From assembly GCA_000469685.2 (NCBI GenBank), contig LS997565.1, positions 7,141,005-7,205,004 of the forward strand: a stretch of DNA of 64,000 bases. The letters are read 5' to 3'. Origin of the DNA: Haemonchus contortus (lineage: Eukaryota > Nematoda > Chromadorea > Rhabditida > Trichostrongylidae). The position numbers and the translations under genes were made by a program. The notes under the pieces were generated by a model. That model saw only the letters and a list, made by a program, of their open reading frames with translations. It was not told where the DNA came from and did not search any database. Positions 22,001-30,105 of the stretch are shown piece by piece; position 1 is the stretch's first letter; the number at the start of each line of letters is the position of its first letter.

Positions 22001-22703
22001 ATGTTGGCTCGGCAGTGTTGGAACAGATCCCGACAAGCGACCGGTATGCGATTTATTGATTCTTATGTGGGAAGATTCAAAATTTTTCCTCCGCAATTAT
22101 TTTCGAATACAAACCACGCCCATAGAAGAAAGTCCCGCCCACTTGATTGTGACGGTCTATTAAACATGAATGTTCCTGGGATTGAGAGGGTAAAAAAGGC
22201 ATGTTACAGGCATAGACAGTACATACATGCGATTTGTGAGCATGTTGGTCGAATGTCGATTTGTTCGATAGATATCCTGGTCTCCAAAGAGGGACGGGAG
22301 TATGTGCACGATGTCAATGACGTTATCGGTAAGGTATTTTCATCAACTGCACCATTGCACCATTACCGGATCACCGACTTCCAGCAATCTTCTTTTTCCA
22401 GCTCTTTTCGGTGAATCACAAGAAGACGATCGACGGAATGCTGCCGCTCTGTTACGAGCGATTTTGGCTCCTCCTCCTCGCCTACCATCCCGTCCATCGA
22501 TGGAGCGACCGAAGGAGGCAGTCAGGGCGCCTACTCAGAACAACGTTCGTCCTCACCCTACTGAGAAGCGACCATTGGAAGTTCCCGAAGTTAAAGCAGA
22601 GCACAAAGAACAGCCGTCTGTGACTTCGCAATCATCATTCGCCGATGATACCATGGGACAGCTTAAGCGCACATTTGCTGGAATATTTGGCGAGGTCAGC
22701 TGA
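7049..22703 (+). CDS. snn-1: Synapsin (snn-1 orthologue), ten exons, 453 aa
   Basis: Synapsin coats synaptic vesicles and regulates their clustering and release; its central C domain binds ATP. Exons I could join: 7049-7212, 14987-15130, 15713-15761, 16193-16272, 17960-18107, 18214-18279, 21087-21224, 21892-22043, 22210-22328, 22402-22703. All junctions have AG/GT boundaries and compatible phases. The N terminus MNFFKRKFSFHEEE resembles synapsin domain A, with Ser9 in a basic kinase-type context. A Ser/Pro/Ala linker runs to about residue 89. The C domain covers about 90-355, starting AKVLLVIDNQVVDW, with KYFRNPNDFPIRVEQ, TTFPVVISVNEGYQGIGK, EPYVDLKFDVHVQKVG and DILVSKEGREYVHDVND. A Pro-rich linker follows. 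The end, GQLKRTFAGIFGEVS, resembles the conserved domain E tail. Length is normal for an invertebrate synapsin. The weakest boundary is the donor of exon 6 (GTTTCT at 18280). Family identity is secure; the exact isoform is inferred. Confidence 0.93.
8211..8485 (+). repeat. tRNA-derived SINE, copy 7 (snn-1 intron 1)
   Basis: A nearly intact copy in the sense orientation in the first synapsin intron. The head GGCGGAGGTGGTGTAGGGG has one A-box change, and the exact B box GGTTCGAATCC is at 8263-8273. A body deletion removes part of the AAAGCACTGACTTG segment near 8350. The tail contains CTTTATCCTTCAGCC. Confidence 0.85.
9838..10087 (-). repeat. tRNA-derived SINE, copy 8 (snn-1 intron 1)
   Basis: A diverged antisense copy. 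Shared landmarks are CCAGACGAGTCCGGTAC on the plus strand, the complement of a B box near 10030 (GGGATTCGATCC), and the head complement TTGCCACTACCTCACC at the right end. The GCGGGGCGCATCCC end has decayed. Confidence 0.75.
10088..11150. other. Intronic DNA, no further feature
   Basis: Part of synapsin intron 1. Open frames here are short or low complexity. Confidence 0.4.
11151..11540. repeat. GATAAG arrays in a two-unit tandem duplication (snn-1 intron 1)
   Basis: Two blocks of imperfect GATAAG/GATAAGAT repeats (11151-11237 and 11366-11441) are each followed by a related AT-rich segment containing GAAAAGCCAC and CTCAAAATAAAA (11264-11365 and 11455-11540). The whole unit of about 200 bp is therefore duplicated in tandem. 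The minus-strand open frames here are by-products of the repeat. WGATAR is the binding core of GATA factors, so a regulatory role is possible but unproven. Confidence 0.75.
11541..14986. other. Rest of snn-1 intron 1, no gene seen
   Basis: Long intronic stretch with no exon that fits synapsin phase or sequence, and no recognisable transposon. Alternative 5' exons cannot be excluded. Confidence 0.4.
16441..17714 (+). mobile_element. Mariner-like element with broken transposase (snn-1 intron 4)
   Basis: About 1.27 kb, bounded by inverted repeats beginning TACAGGGTGCGCCATAAATA and reading on to TGGTAACA (left 16441-16468, right 17687-17714). TA target duplications lie at 16439-16440 and 17715-17716. 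Plus-strand frames from 16634 to about 17470 resemble nematode mariner-type transposases: KCRALLARGTRFDTH, then the catalytic-Asp region, SVEEMLRSQ, YTKRAEAVEKSQ and a Pro-Asp-Leu-Asn relic near 17385. An in-frame TAA at 17015-17017 falls right after the first catalytic Asp, and frameshifts follow near 17282 and 17390. The element is therefore not autonomous. It sits inside a synapsin intron and is removed with it. Confidence 0.88.
18389..18853. mobile_element. TTAA-flanked MITE (snn-1 intron 6)
   Basis: A 465-bp non-coding element with ends AGGCACCGTTTACGA (left) and AGGCACTGTTCACGA (complement of right), two mismatches in 15. Both ends are flanked by TTAA (18385-18388 and 18854-18857), the target used by piggyBac-type transposases. 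No transposase frame is present, so it would depend on an autonomous relative. A related end, GTGAACGGTGCCTTTGAGG, occurs alone near 6092-6110. Confidence 0.75.
19011..19225. repeat. Inverted-repeat element with an ATTAC microsatellite (snn-1 intron 6)
   Basis: A perfect 14-bp inverted repeat, GTTGCGCGCGTCCG, lies at 19031-19044 and 19188-19201, with weaker similarity continuing outward to about 19011 and 19225. Between the arms are five tandem ATTAC units (19102-19126) and a short GC-rich stretch unlike the surrounding intron. This is probably a small foldback or MITE-type element; its ends are not sharply defined. Confidence 0.5.
19592..19855 (-). CDS. Unproven antisense ORF within snn-1 intron 6, 87 aa
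   Basis: I do not recognise this frame. It starts MKKVMSISVQNHSRIDE, has mixed composition with SVSLARTVYGYYREAP and SVWDVVERRRIYPYSG, and ends with a hydrophobic WVARTFFF. Composition is more protein-like than most chance frames here, but there is no family match, signal peptide or supporting context. It lies opposite to the host gene. It could be a chance frame or a relic of an inserted element. A GTAATG directly after ATGAAAAAG could also act as a donor. Confidence 0.2.
   Translation of the reverse strand: MKKVMSISVQNHSRIDENGDSVSLARTVYGYYREAPAYVTASSENHEIGVNTTKSKRASVWDVVERRRIYPYSGNSYERWVARTFFF
20217..20510 (-). repeat. tRNA-derived SINE, copy 9, with target-site duplication (snn-1 intron 6)
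   Basis: A near full-length antisense copy. The tail appears at the left as GGATAAAGGATAAGGATAAAG, split as imperfect CTTTATCC units. The head complement GCCACTTGCCACTATACC is at the right, and the B-box complement GGATTCGAGCCC is at about 20449. Direct repeats GGTTACGAATAA (20205-20216) and GGCTACGAATAA (20511-20522) flank it, with one mismatch. Together with copy 2 this fixes the family ends and shows insertion by retrotransposition. Confidence 0.9.
21580..21828 (+). repeat. tRNA-derived SINE, copy 10, 5'-truncated (snn-1 intron 7)
   Basis: Starts within the B-box region (GGGGTTGAATTCCGG) and continues through a well-preserved body (CCGCCTAGGCCAACCAAGCC, GGCTGGCCACCGCAAGTC) to an AAACTTTATCCTTCATCC tail. 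Loss of the 5' end is typical of incomplete reverse transcription. It lies sense within synapsin intron 7. Confidence 0.88.
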
Positions 22704-22739
22704 GTCTGAGTAGATCTTCTATGGGTGTCAATGTTATGT

Positions 22740-23002
22740 CCCAAAAGTCGCGCACCCGGACCCCAACGTTGGCCTCCTGAGGCGCCAGTGTCTGCGTAGT
22801 AGCCAAACAATTGTGATTTTGCACAACGGACCAAAGAACCGCAGAAAACTCGTCCAAACTCGTCTTTTGCCTGTTTTCTTTTACCTTCTTTAAAAGAATT
22901 CCTTGGATATCGACTTCATTGCAACCTTAATCAGTCTCTACTACAGAAACCTTGGGGTAATGACCACCCAAACCTTACTTCTGGTGGTGCGCGACTTCTG
23001 GG
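22740..23002. mobile_element. Short TIR MITE 36 bp downstream of the snn-1 stop codon
   Basis: The ends are CCCAAAAGTCGCGCACC (22740-22756) and the complement of GGTGCGCGACTTCTGGG (22986-23002), a 17-bp inverted repeat with one mismatch. The 263 bp have no coding frame. The target duplication is not clear. It begins 36 bp after the snn-1 stop, so it probably lies in or ends the 3' UTR; no canonical AATAAA is visible between the stop and the element. Confidence 0.75.
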
Positions 23003-25328
23003 ATAACATAAAAAGCTGGCTTCTTTTCCGTTGGATAACTGAACTCCAGAAAATATCGCTTAGCTCTCCATACAGAGTATAAATTATTGATTTAATTTAT
23101 TATTATTATTGATCTCTAAAGTAATAATGTATAGAAAAGCTTAGAATACCTTTTCGATACTGTACGTAGATAGGAATTAGTGGATCTTTAGTCTAACATA
23201 AGTGACTATTTATTTGCAATTAAATTATTCATTAGAAAAGTATTGATCTCATATAGGCTCGCCTCTAAGCGTAGGAACAAAGAAGTTGATCATTTTTTCT
23301 CGAAATTTACAAAATTCTCATACCTATTTGAACGACGTCATCGACGTGTGTCTTTTCCATTTGCTCCTTTGGCCCCCTCGATGCTCTCGCCCTCTCGCTT
23401 CAGCAATTCACTTGCCATACGCCTTCTTGTCGAACAACAAAGCGTTCATAAATCTGTTGATCTTTTTTTCGCTGTTGATAAATATTCAAAATCATTCCTG
23501 TTATTATTTCGGAATAAGCCATGCATACATGCTTACATGGACAGAAAAATCATTTAATGTGAAGCGTCAACAGAAAAGAACCATTCCAGGTTTTTGCAAT
23601 AGGCTAATAGTACTCAGATGGTGTGTACAAGGTCGAGTATTTGGTAACGAAGCAACTTATGAGCTTATGAAAAATGAATATGATTAGAACATCACCTGCT
23701 GACGGTTTTCAAGCCCCTTTAAATGCTTTTACCCTTGGTATTCCAAATTTGAGCGAGATTGGTTGACTGCACAATGGCTTGGGTTGATGGCACTTGTTTA
23801 TCCTCCCTTTCTCCTTCAACTGAAGTTTCACAAATTTTTTTTGCTCCCCATTTAGACCAATAGAGACTACCAGTGCCGCTTTATGAATCCAATAGAACAC
23901 TCGAAAGCATGAACGCAACACTTGATCACTATTCTGAAATCCTCTTACCCCTAATCTCTTCCACCGGTAAATCCAATAATTACGGGTTTTATCATATATA
24001 AATCTCAAAACATCCCTACTCGAACCGGTCATTTTCAAAACCGCGGTGAAGAATGAAGTGAGGTAATGCACACTCTTACGATTAGAACGACATGCTGGAA
24101 TAACGACCCATTGATCAAGTTCAAGGAAAGGGGGGTTAGTTCAAGAAAAAAACTCACCCAAGGTAGTGGCCGCTGTAAAGTACCATTGAGTGAATAGTAA
24201 ATAAGCTTGCAAAAATTCTGGTCAAATGAAATCTTGAGTTATAACAGCAGAAAGGCAGCAGCAAAGAAAGACAGTCCGCTGCAGGGTATCGATGAGGTGG
24301 TATGACCAGGGATTTGCAGAGGCCAATTGACGACCCATGTTTCCAAAAATTCAAGGTATAAGGTCCAAAGTTTAGAGGTCATAGAATGGCTGCACTTTAG
24401 TCACTCTGACAGTTTTTTTTCGGTATTTTCCCTTTCGTGACAAACATATTATTCGATTGGGAAACTTTGTCTCCACTAAACGTCCGAATGCAAGAAGCCG
24501 TTTTTTCCTCCAGGTCAATTTTTGGTGTTGAAAGTAAGCTTGTAAATATTCAGAGGTAGATACGTATTCTTTCATAGGGGAGCGTAACTTGAGAGTTGTA
24601 TGCGCAGAGGTAACCAAATCCTTCGAGCTGCGCCATGCATGTAACTCAAGCTACAATCGCAAACCTATTTGCTACCGCTACTTGCTCACAAGAAAAAAAT
24701 GTCTTGGACGGTATAATGAGGAGGGGAGGTAGCAACTATCAAAGCAATTTTCAAAAGCGACTATTACTTTTTCTAATAAGAATGGTCGACACAAATTAAT
24801 GGTTCTGGAACATATCCAACAACTTCTCAATAGTCCTAAGAGTCAAATGCACGGCGCTTTCAAATCAGCATATCAATGGAAAGCTGCCCTTTCCAAAGGA
24901 TTTTTTCATAACAGAACAGAGCATTCCTTATTCGGCTTTATTTTTTGGCATTCAAAAATTCAATATGAACAACGAGCTATGCTGAAGCGAAGACGAGAAA
25001 GTAAACCGGACTGGCAGAAGTGAGGGCTCAGATACAACATACATACACTGGGAAAGACAAAAAAACGAAAAATCACTAGTGAAACGCATCAGAAAATCAT
25101 TTTCCACTGCAGCATCAGTTATTAGCGGAGCGACTGAATTTCAAAGAAAAAAAAAGAATAAAAAGGACTAGAGCAGTGAAAATCAAATCAGATAAAATGA
25201 AAAAAGTACTCGTACGATTGTAATCAACGAATGGAATAGATTGAAAAGAAATCTCAGATGAGGTTGAGCAGCGGGACGAAATGGCAACGTTAGCACGGAA
25301 TCTCAACTGGCGACAAGGTGAACATCGA
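23003..25328. other. Intergenic space between the convergent snn-1 and ABHD14-like genes
   Basis: Probably contains both 3' UTRs. Overlapping open frames at 23243-23687 (+) and 23709-24071 (-) have no splice context or recognisable family. The motif GCGCCATGCAT at about 24630 and its near-complement ATGCACGGCGC at about 24847 may mark a small repeat, but this is weak. Confidence 0.4.
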
Positions 25329-28300
25329 CTACAAAGCGTGATAATTCCTTATCAAATCGAAGAAGTTCATACAGACTTCCTCGAAGGCTTGATGATTGTT
25401 CAGATAGCATGCGTGACCGGCGTTAGGGATTTTGTGAAGCCGGACGTTGGGTAGAACTCGTAGGTTTGCTGCTGCTGTCGGCCCCAGGGAGGTGTCGTGG
25501 TCTCCTGAAGCGTTGAGGTGAAAGACTTAGTCATGGATTGAAATCTAACGGTATATGCAGAAACACAAAAATCGAAACCATGATCACGCTCCGCCCACCG
25601 TAGGAGGGTCTCTGCATGTTCATGGGGTCAGCGGATAATGTGATATCTGCTGATTCAAAGCTCTTTTAGGACTAAAACTCACCCCATAAGACGAGAATCG
25701 GAGTACGGTACAACGATGGCTGGGTGATTTCGTGGGTGTTGGAAGGTGCAATGCCAACGACGCAAACAAAAATGTCTTGGGTGAGAAGGGGTAGAACGTA
25801 CTGAGCTGCCATAGATGCTGTCACCACCATCACCTGGAAAAAATAGCAAAACTGCACCTGAATGTTCATCATTACACAGGAGACAGCTAGGAGCGTAGAA
25901 TAGGGGATAAATTGATAAAGACTCTCAATTTAAAGCTTAGAATTCTCCATTTCTGGAGATTGACTTAACAACATGAACCCGAAACGCTCACCTGTTTAAC
26001 GCCGAGCACGCTCAGAAATGCCAATAGAAATTGCGGCTTGTCGTGTACACTTATAGCAGGACCACGTGTCTAAAGAAATACGACAATTAATGTTATAAAG
26101 ATGAAAGTAATACAATATCGATAAAAGACAGGCCTTGGCGAACCCGTTACCGAATGCGCTCAGCATTTCACTTTCATTCATAATGGCAATGGTATTCCAG
26201 AAGCGTATGTAACCTATACAATGGCTTTCGGTAGACAGCCGATGTACAAGCCTGTACTTTTACCCTATCAGATGTGTCTGGTAGCGATTCAACTACCCCA
26301 TATGAATAGAAAGATTGACTGACCCGGGAGTGAGTTCGGAATCGAGCATCGATAGTAGGCTACTAGTCACTATGCCACAATTAGCCAAAAGTAAAGTGAT
26401 TCTGGTTTTGGCATATCAACATAACAAGGTGAGGAAGAAATCATCAAGCCTGTGAGACAGATTTTCATGCTCTTCTCTCTAGTGTCCAGAAAAACACTCT
26501 TGCAAGACTCTTTGAACTGGAGGACAGATTCGGAATAATCTCTATTTTTTGTGAAAGAACGCGAAGCACATAGAGTCATTCCTCCTCCAAGCCTCACAGA
26601 TCCTCTATCGACATCGTGTGCCACCCCCTTGAACTTACTTAAACTTCCTCTTTGCCTAATCCATTTATAGTAAGCGCTGCTTTTAATAAGCCTTTATAAG
26701 TTCAAAACATACCTGACCAGATCCCGGCAAATCAGGTGCTATACAATGGTATCCGAGAGCGGCAAAGGTGCTTAGAGACCTGAAATATGTTCCCATGAAA
26801 CTTAATGCATATTCGATGATGCGACTACATGAAACCATGAAATTTCAATGAAGTGCTGAGAAAAAATGACGAGATCTCAGGAAGGAAACTGTGTGAGTAA
26901 GCCTAGAAACATCGAGGAATAGGAAATGTCGGTCTAAAAAATGGATAGCCTTGTAGAAACTCGGCTTTGAGTTCGGCCCAGACAAAATTCTTTGCTGAGC
27001 CCATATTGCAAAGGGAGATTTCATGAGGACCTAATTATCTGTGTAAAAGTAAATAAGCTGTGATCGAGTTAGAAGTAAAATAGAAATGAGTAAAAGTAGA
27101 ACTATAGGAGAAAACGGTGAGGGATCGGAGGCTGTGGAACGCTGCGTGGCTTCCAAGTTCATGGCTTATTCCCAAGATAATGTAAACATCCAAAAAAGAG
27201 CAAATGCGAGCCATGGTATTAAGTACCATAGATAGCATGTGAACAAATAAGCGCTGGCAATGAGTCACCAACTTCTATTACCACAGGCTGATCCAAATAG
27301 TGGAAACCTCACCCTCGATCGGTCCACGTCGATGACGAATAGGATTGTCCATGAAGGAACACAACGGCTGCCTTGGTGTAATGACTGTCTGGAGGCAATG
27401 CTTCCCGGTAGAAAACGCTATGATCCTGAAAAATACACCCTCAAACTTCAGCTCTACCTTGTGATGCTTGAAAGTATTAATTCGAAGATAGAGTTCTCGT
27501 CAAACCCCTTTGATTCGGCAACGTACCAACGAGTTTTTCAACATTATTCGGATCCCTTTGACCGTTTTGCGATCGTATTTTATTATTTGCGCGATTTGTT
27601 TACTAGGAACAAAAAAATGGAAGCTCTAGCTTTGCCACTACCTCCCTTTCGCTCCATTGATCCACCACTATCGGACGAGTTGATGGTTCCCGGTGGAACA
27701 TACCATCACCTAATCCGAATCCGATTTTGTCGAGCCGAACCCTTGGAGCGAATGAAAAGGGATGACATGTAGCCCGAGAAGAGGTCTGACATACTCCCCC
27801 TAGACTGACCCTTTAATGAGTGCCTTGCTATGACAGAATACCTTCAGATATATTAGGGTTAAGTCGTTGAACTTGTCAAACTCGATGTTTATTCTGAGTT
27901 GACATTATCATAAGGGCTAAGGAAAAGCCATAAAGCCCTTTTTTCAAATCCGAAACGGTCGTCTCCTGTTTAATCCATATTCCCCCAAGTCCCAACATTA
28001 TGCGCCGCCGACATTTTAAATTGTAAACGTGAGTGAACTGAGCGGCGGAAATCCCCAGATAGCGGACCATTTGCATTTGAATAGCGCCGTACCTCTTCGC
28101 TCTAATGCATTTCTCTGTGAAGACCTCAACGCCGCCACCGCCGCCGCCGCCGTCCCGTCTGCTCAAAGGTCTAATGGTAAATATGCATATTATTAAGAGC
28201 TCACGAGACGAATTGAACCGCTACGAGAAATCCGCCTACTCAAATTGGTGTGCACACAGGCTATGAGACAAGGTCAAACTGTCCCCGAGTAGACCCAGAA

Positions 28301-28808
28301 AGAACCCAACAGATAATTCTGTTGGGAAAGGTAAAAAGTTCAGGGACTTGGACCAGGACAGGCGAAAACTGCTATGAAGTCCCGCTGGTCCGTTAATGTT
28401 TGCAGTTTCGCCCACTAGGGCCCTTGCCACATTCTGAACCATTAGTAGTAGAAAAAGCAGGCGACTAACGCTCATAGTGCAACGCCAAATCCCGAGAGTG
28501 TGGGCGAATTACTCCCCCTGGGAACGATTTCTCATATGCAACGTTCAAATCGGCGATGCTGGTCAATGTCCACTAGAGACATACTGCGCATTTGATTTTC
28601 TACGAACAGCAAACCCAAACATGTAGTTTTTGGAAGCTAATCAAAAATTGCAATGATACATCCGTGAGAAGGAAGAAAGGAAACTTACCCCGACATCTAT
28701 CCGCCTTTCAGTCACCTCTACAAGATGTGCGAGTTTTCGTGCGTTTTCTGGTATAGGACGAGTTAGCACAGCCCTCTCAAGAAGAGACTGGGGCTCCACA
28801 AAGACCAT
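25329..28808 (-). CDS. ABHD14-like alpha/beta hydrolase, seven exons, about 243 aa
   Basis: A small alpha/beta-hydrolase of the ABHD14 type; physiological substrate unknown. Minus-strand exons: 28808-28689, 28158-28093, 27384-27313, 26779-26713, 26069-25992, 25833-25683, 25504-25329. In order they show VEVTERRIDVG, a poly-Gly run then VEVFTEKCIRAK, the oxyanion motif AAVVFLHGQSYSSSTW, GYHCIAPDLPGSGQ, the nucleophile strand VMVVTASMAAQYVLPLL (Ser codon 25815-25813), TPILVLWGDHD with the likely acid Asp, and LHKIPNAGHACYLNN with the catalytic His. Exons 2-7 join in phase, using AG acceptors and GT donors. Exon 1 ends in phase 0 while exon 2 needs phase 2, so an exon is missing, a boundary is wrong or the repeat-rich exon 2 has an indel. 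TTTCAG at 28844-28837 lies 28 nt before the ATG. Length fits the family. Confidence 0.8.
26190..26392 (-). repeat. tRNA-derived SINE, copy 11 (old, ABHD14-like intron)
   Basis: A degenerate copy recognised from CTATACAATGGCTTTCGGTA, CAGCCGATGTACAAGCC and a decayed head, CTAGTCACTATGCCACA. It has no intact A or B box. Confidence 0.55.
27260..27772 (+). CDS. Unproven 170-aa ORF antisense to the ABHD14-like gene
   Basis: A single uninterrupted frame starting MSHQLLLPQADPNSG. It has balanced composition and motifs that look protein-like (YDPEKYTLKLQLYLVMLE, NPFDSATYQRVFQHY, DPFDRFAIVFYYLRDLF), but I recognise no family. It crosses, on the opposite strand, the 72-bp exon that encodes the hydrolase oxyanion loop (27313-27384); the rest lies in hydrolase introns. 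A gene nested in an intron, an unrecognised transposon frame or a chance frame are all possible. There is no signal peptide or membrane segment. A CCACAG just before 27287 could be an acceptor, in which case the first 9 residues would not be coding. Confidence 0.35.
   Translation: MSHQLLLPQADPNSGNLTLDRSTSMTNRIVHEGTQRLPWCNDCLEAMLPGRKRYDPEKYTLKLQLYLVMLESINSKIEFSSNPFDSATYQRVFQHYSDPFDRFAIVFYYLRDLFTRNKKMEALALPLPPFRSIDPPLSDELMVPGGTYHHLIRIRFCRAEPLERMKRDDM
28093..28158 (-). repeat. GGC trinucleotide run in ABHD14-like exon 2
   Basis: The minus strand reads (GGC)n/(GGT) as part of the proposed exon 2, giving about seven Gly residues directly before VEVFTEK. Such runs change length easily, which bears on the unexplained phase mismatch with exon 1. 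Confidence 0.55.
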
Positions 28809-28836
28809 CGTATTAGTCAAGTGGCTTCAGTCGTCT

Positions 28837-28844
28837 CTGAAATA
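28837..28844 (-). promoter_or_regulatory. 3' splice acceptor before the ABHD14-like start codon
   Basis: The minus strand reads TATTTCAG then a 28-nt leader and ATG, with a TGA stop in frame in the leader. This fits a spliced-leader trans-splice site, or a cis acceptor after an untranslated exon. Confidence 0.5.
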
Positions 28845-30071
28845 ATCGTATTATACAACTAATGTATTTTGGAAAGCAATAGGAATAGACAGCGAATGTA
28901 GCGACAGAAGAATATGGCTTCAAAAACTTTAGTACGGAAAGGAATGCTGAAATTAGGGTCAAGAGTGTTAGTATTGAAAGCGTGCTTGGTCTCGAGTGGA
29001 CTCGATCTTTGGGTTTCAAAAGTGGAGACAAATTTTTTTACCACACCTCCAGCAATCACAAATGATATGACGGGAACATCAAAACCTAAGTCTATAGAAA
29101 TTATTGGAAAAGAGATTCTGGCAATGAAATGCAGAGACACTATAAAGCGAAGTAAGTCTAACAGACATTTATTTTTCACGGAGACTCCCAATTTGGCCTT
29201 TCTAAGAGGGCAAATTTGGCTGGACTGAAATAAGAAAAGTGAGTTCATCCAATTTCAGAAGGTTTTATCATATATCTCCTGCATTCTACACGGATTAGAA
29301 GATCAAATGAATTTCCTTTACTGTCAGAGAACGTTCCAATAAAAGCTGGACATAGTTCCGTCAAAGTCGCAGTCGAATACAAAGTGTAGGGGTCAAGAGT
29401 ATAAGTGCATTCTTTGATGTGCCGTTCCAGCCATCCTATGCCCTTATAAAAAAAAACAAGCTTAATCTGTATAATACAAATATATACGGTGTGGTCTTAG
29501 GGTCCTGACCAGGAGGGTTCGCTAAAGAAAAAAGCCTCGCGAGCTCTATCTCCTTTAGACCTCGCAAATTTCAATTTCAGGAGCCGAATCTGAATCAGTG
29601 AAAAACATATTTCTTAACTGATGGGTGACCAAGATCCAATTAGCAGTTGTTTCGGATACATACTCGATGCCATTGTGATCACTTGAACTAAGAATACCAC
29701 TCATTACATTTGAAACCTAATCAATGTAGTATTCCGAACACTATTGAGTCATGAGAGACATGACAGAGTTAAAGAAAAAGGAGAGACTGCTCTTGCCATC
29801 AAGTTTTGATGGAATTCAGTATAAAAGGGCAAAATCTAAATGTAACCATGGTTCCAAATCGAAATTTGAGCTCTCGAAATAATCCGTGAACAAAAAAAAA
29901 AGAGACTTTGATGGATTACGGGAAGGATAGTCTTGGGAAGTGGGGGAAGCTTTTTGCGTCATATGAACGGAAGAAAGACAACGTGCCCCAGATTTTTATC
30001 AATGTTTTGCGACGAGCGAATTCGTGAACCACACCAATGAACACTATATGAGAATTGCAAGGGTTCGAGGG
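28845..30071. other. Intergenic, no gene supported
   Basis: Open frames of 104 codons (+, 28914-29228) and 129 codons (-, 28859-29248) overlap each other. Neither has splice context or a family resemblance. Confidence 0.4.
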
Positions 30072-30105
30072 CACGGATGAAGGTGGTGTAGTGGCATTTG
30101 CAAGT
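30072..30105 (+). repeat. SINE head fragment
   Basis: GGATGAAGGTGGTGTAGTGGC contains an intact A box of the main SINE family; similarity stops soon after. A short relic. Confidence 0.45.

Noticed and set aside
24627..24860. GCGCCATGCAT with near-complement ATGCACGGCGC
   Set aside because: The 11-bp imperfect match with no longer arm is too short to call a transposon; similar motifs near 40804 and 41490 are also isolated.
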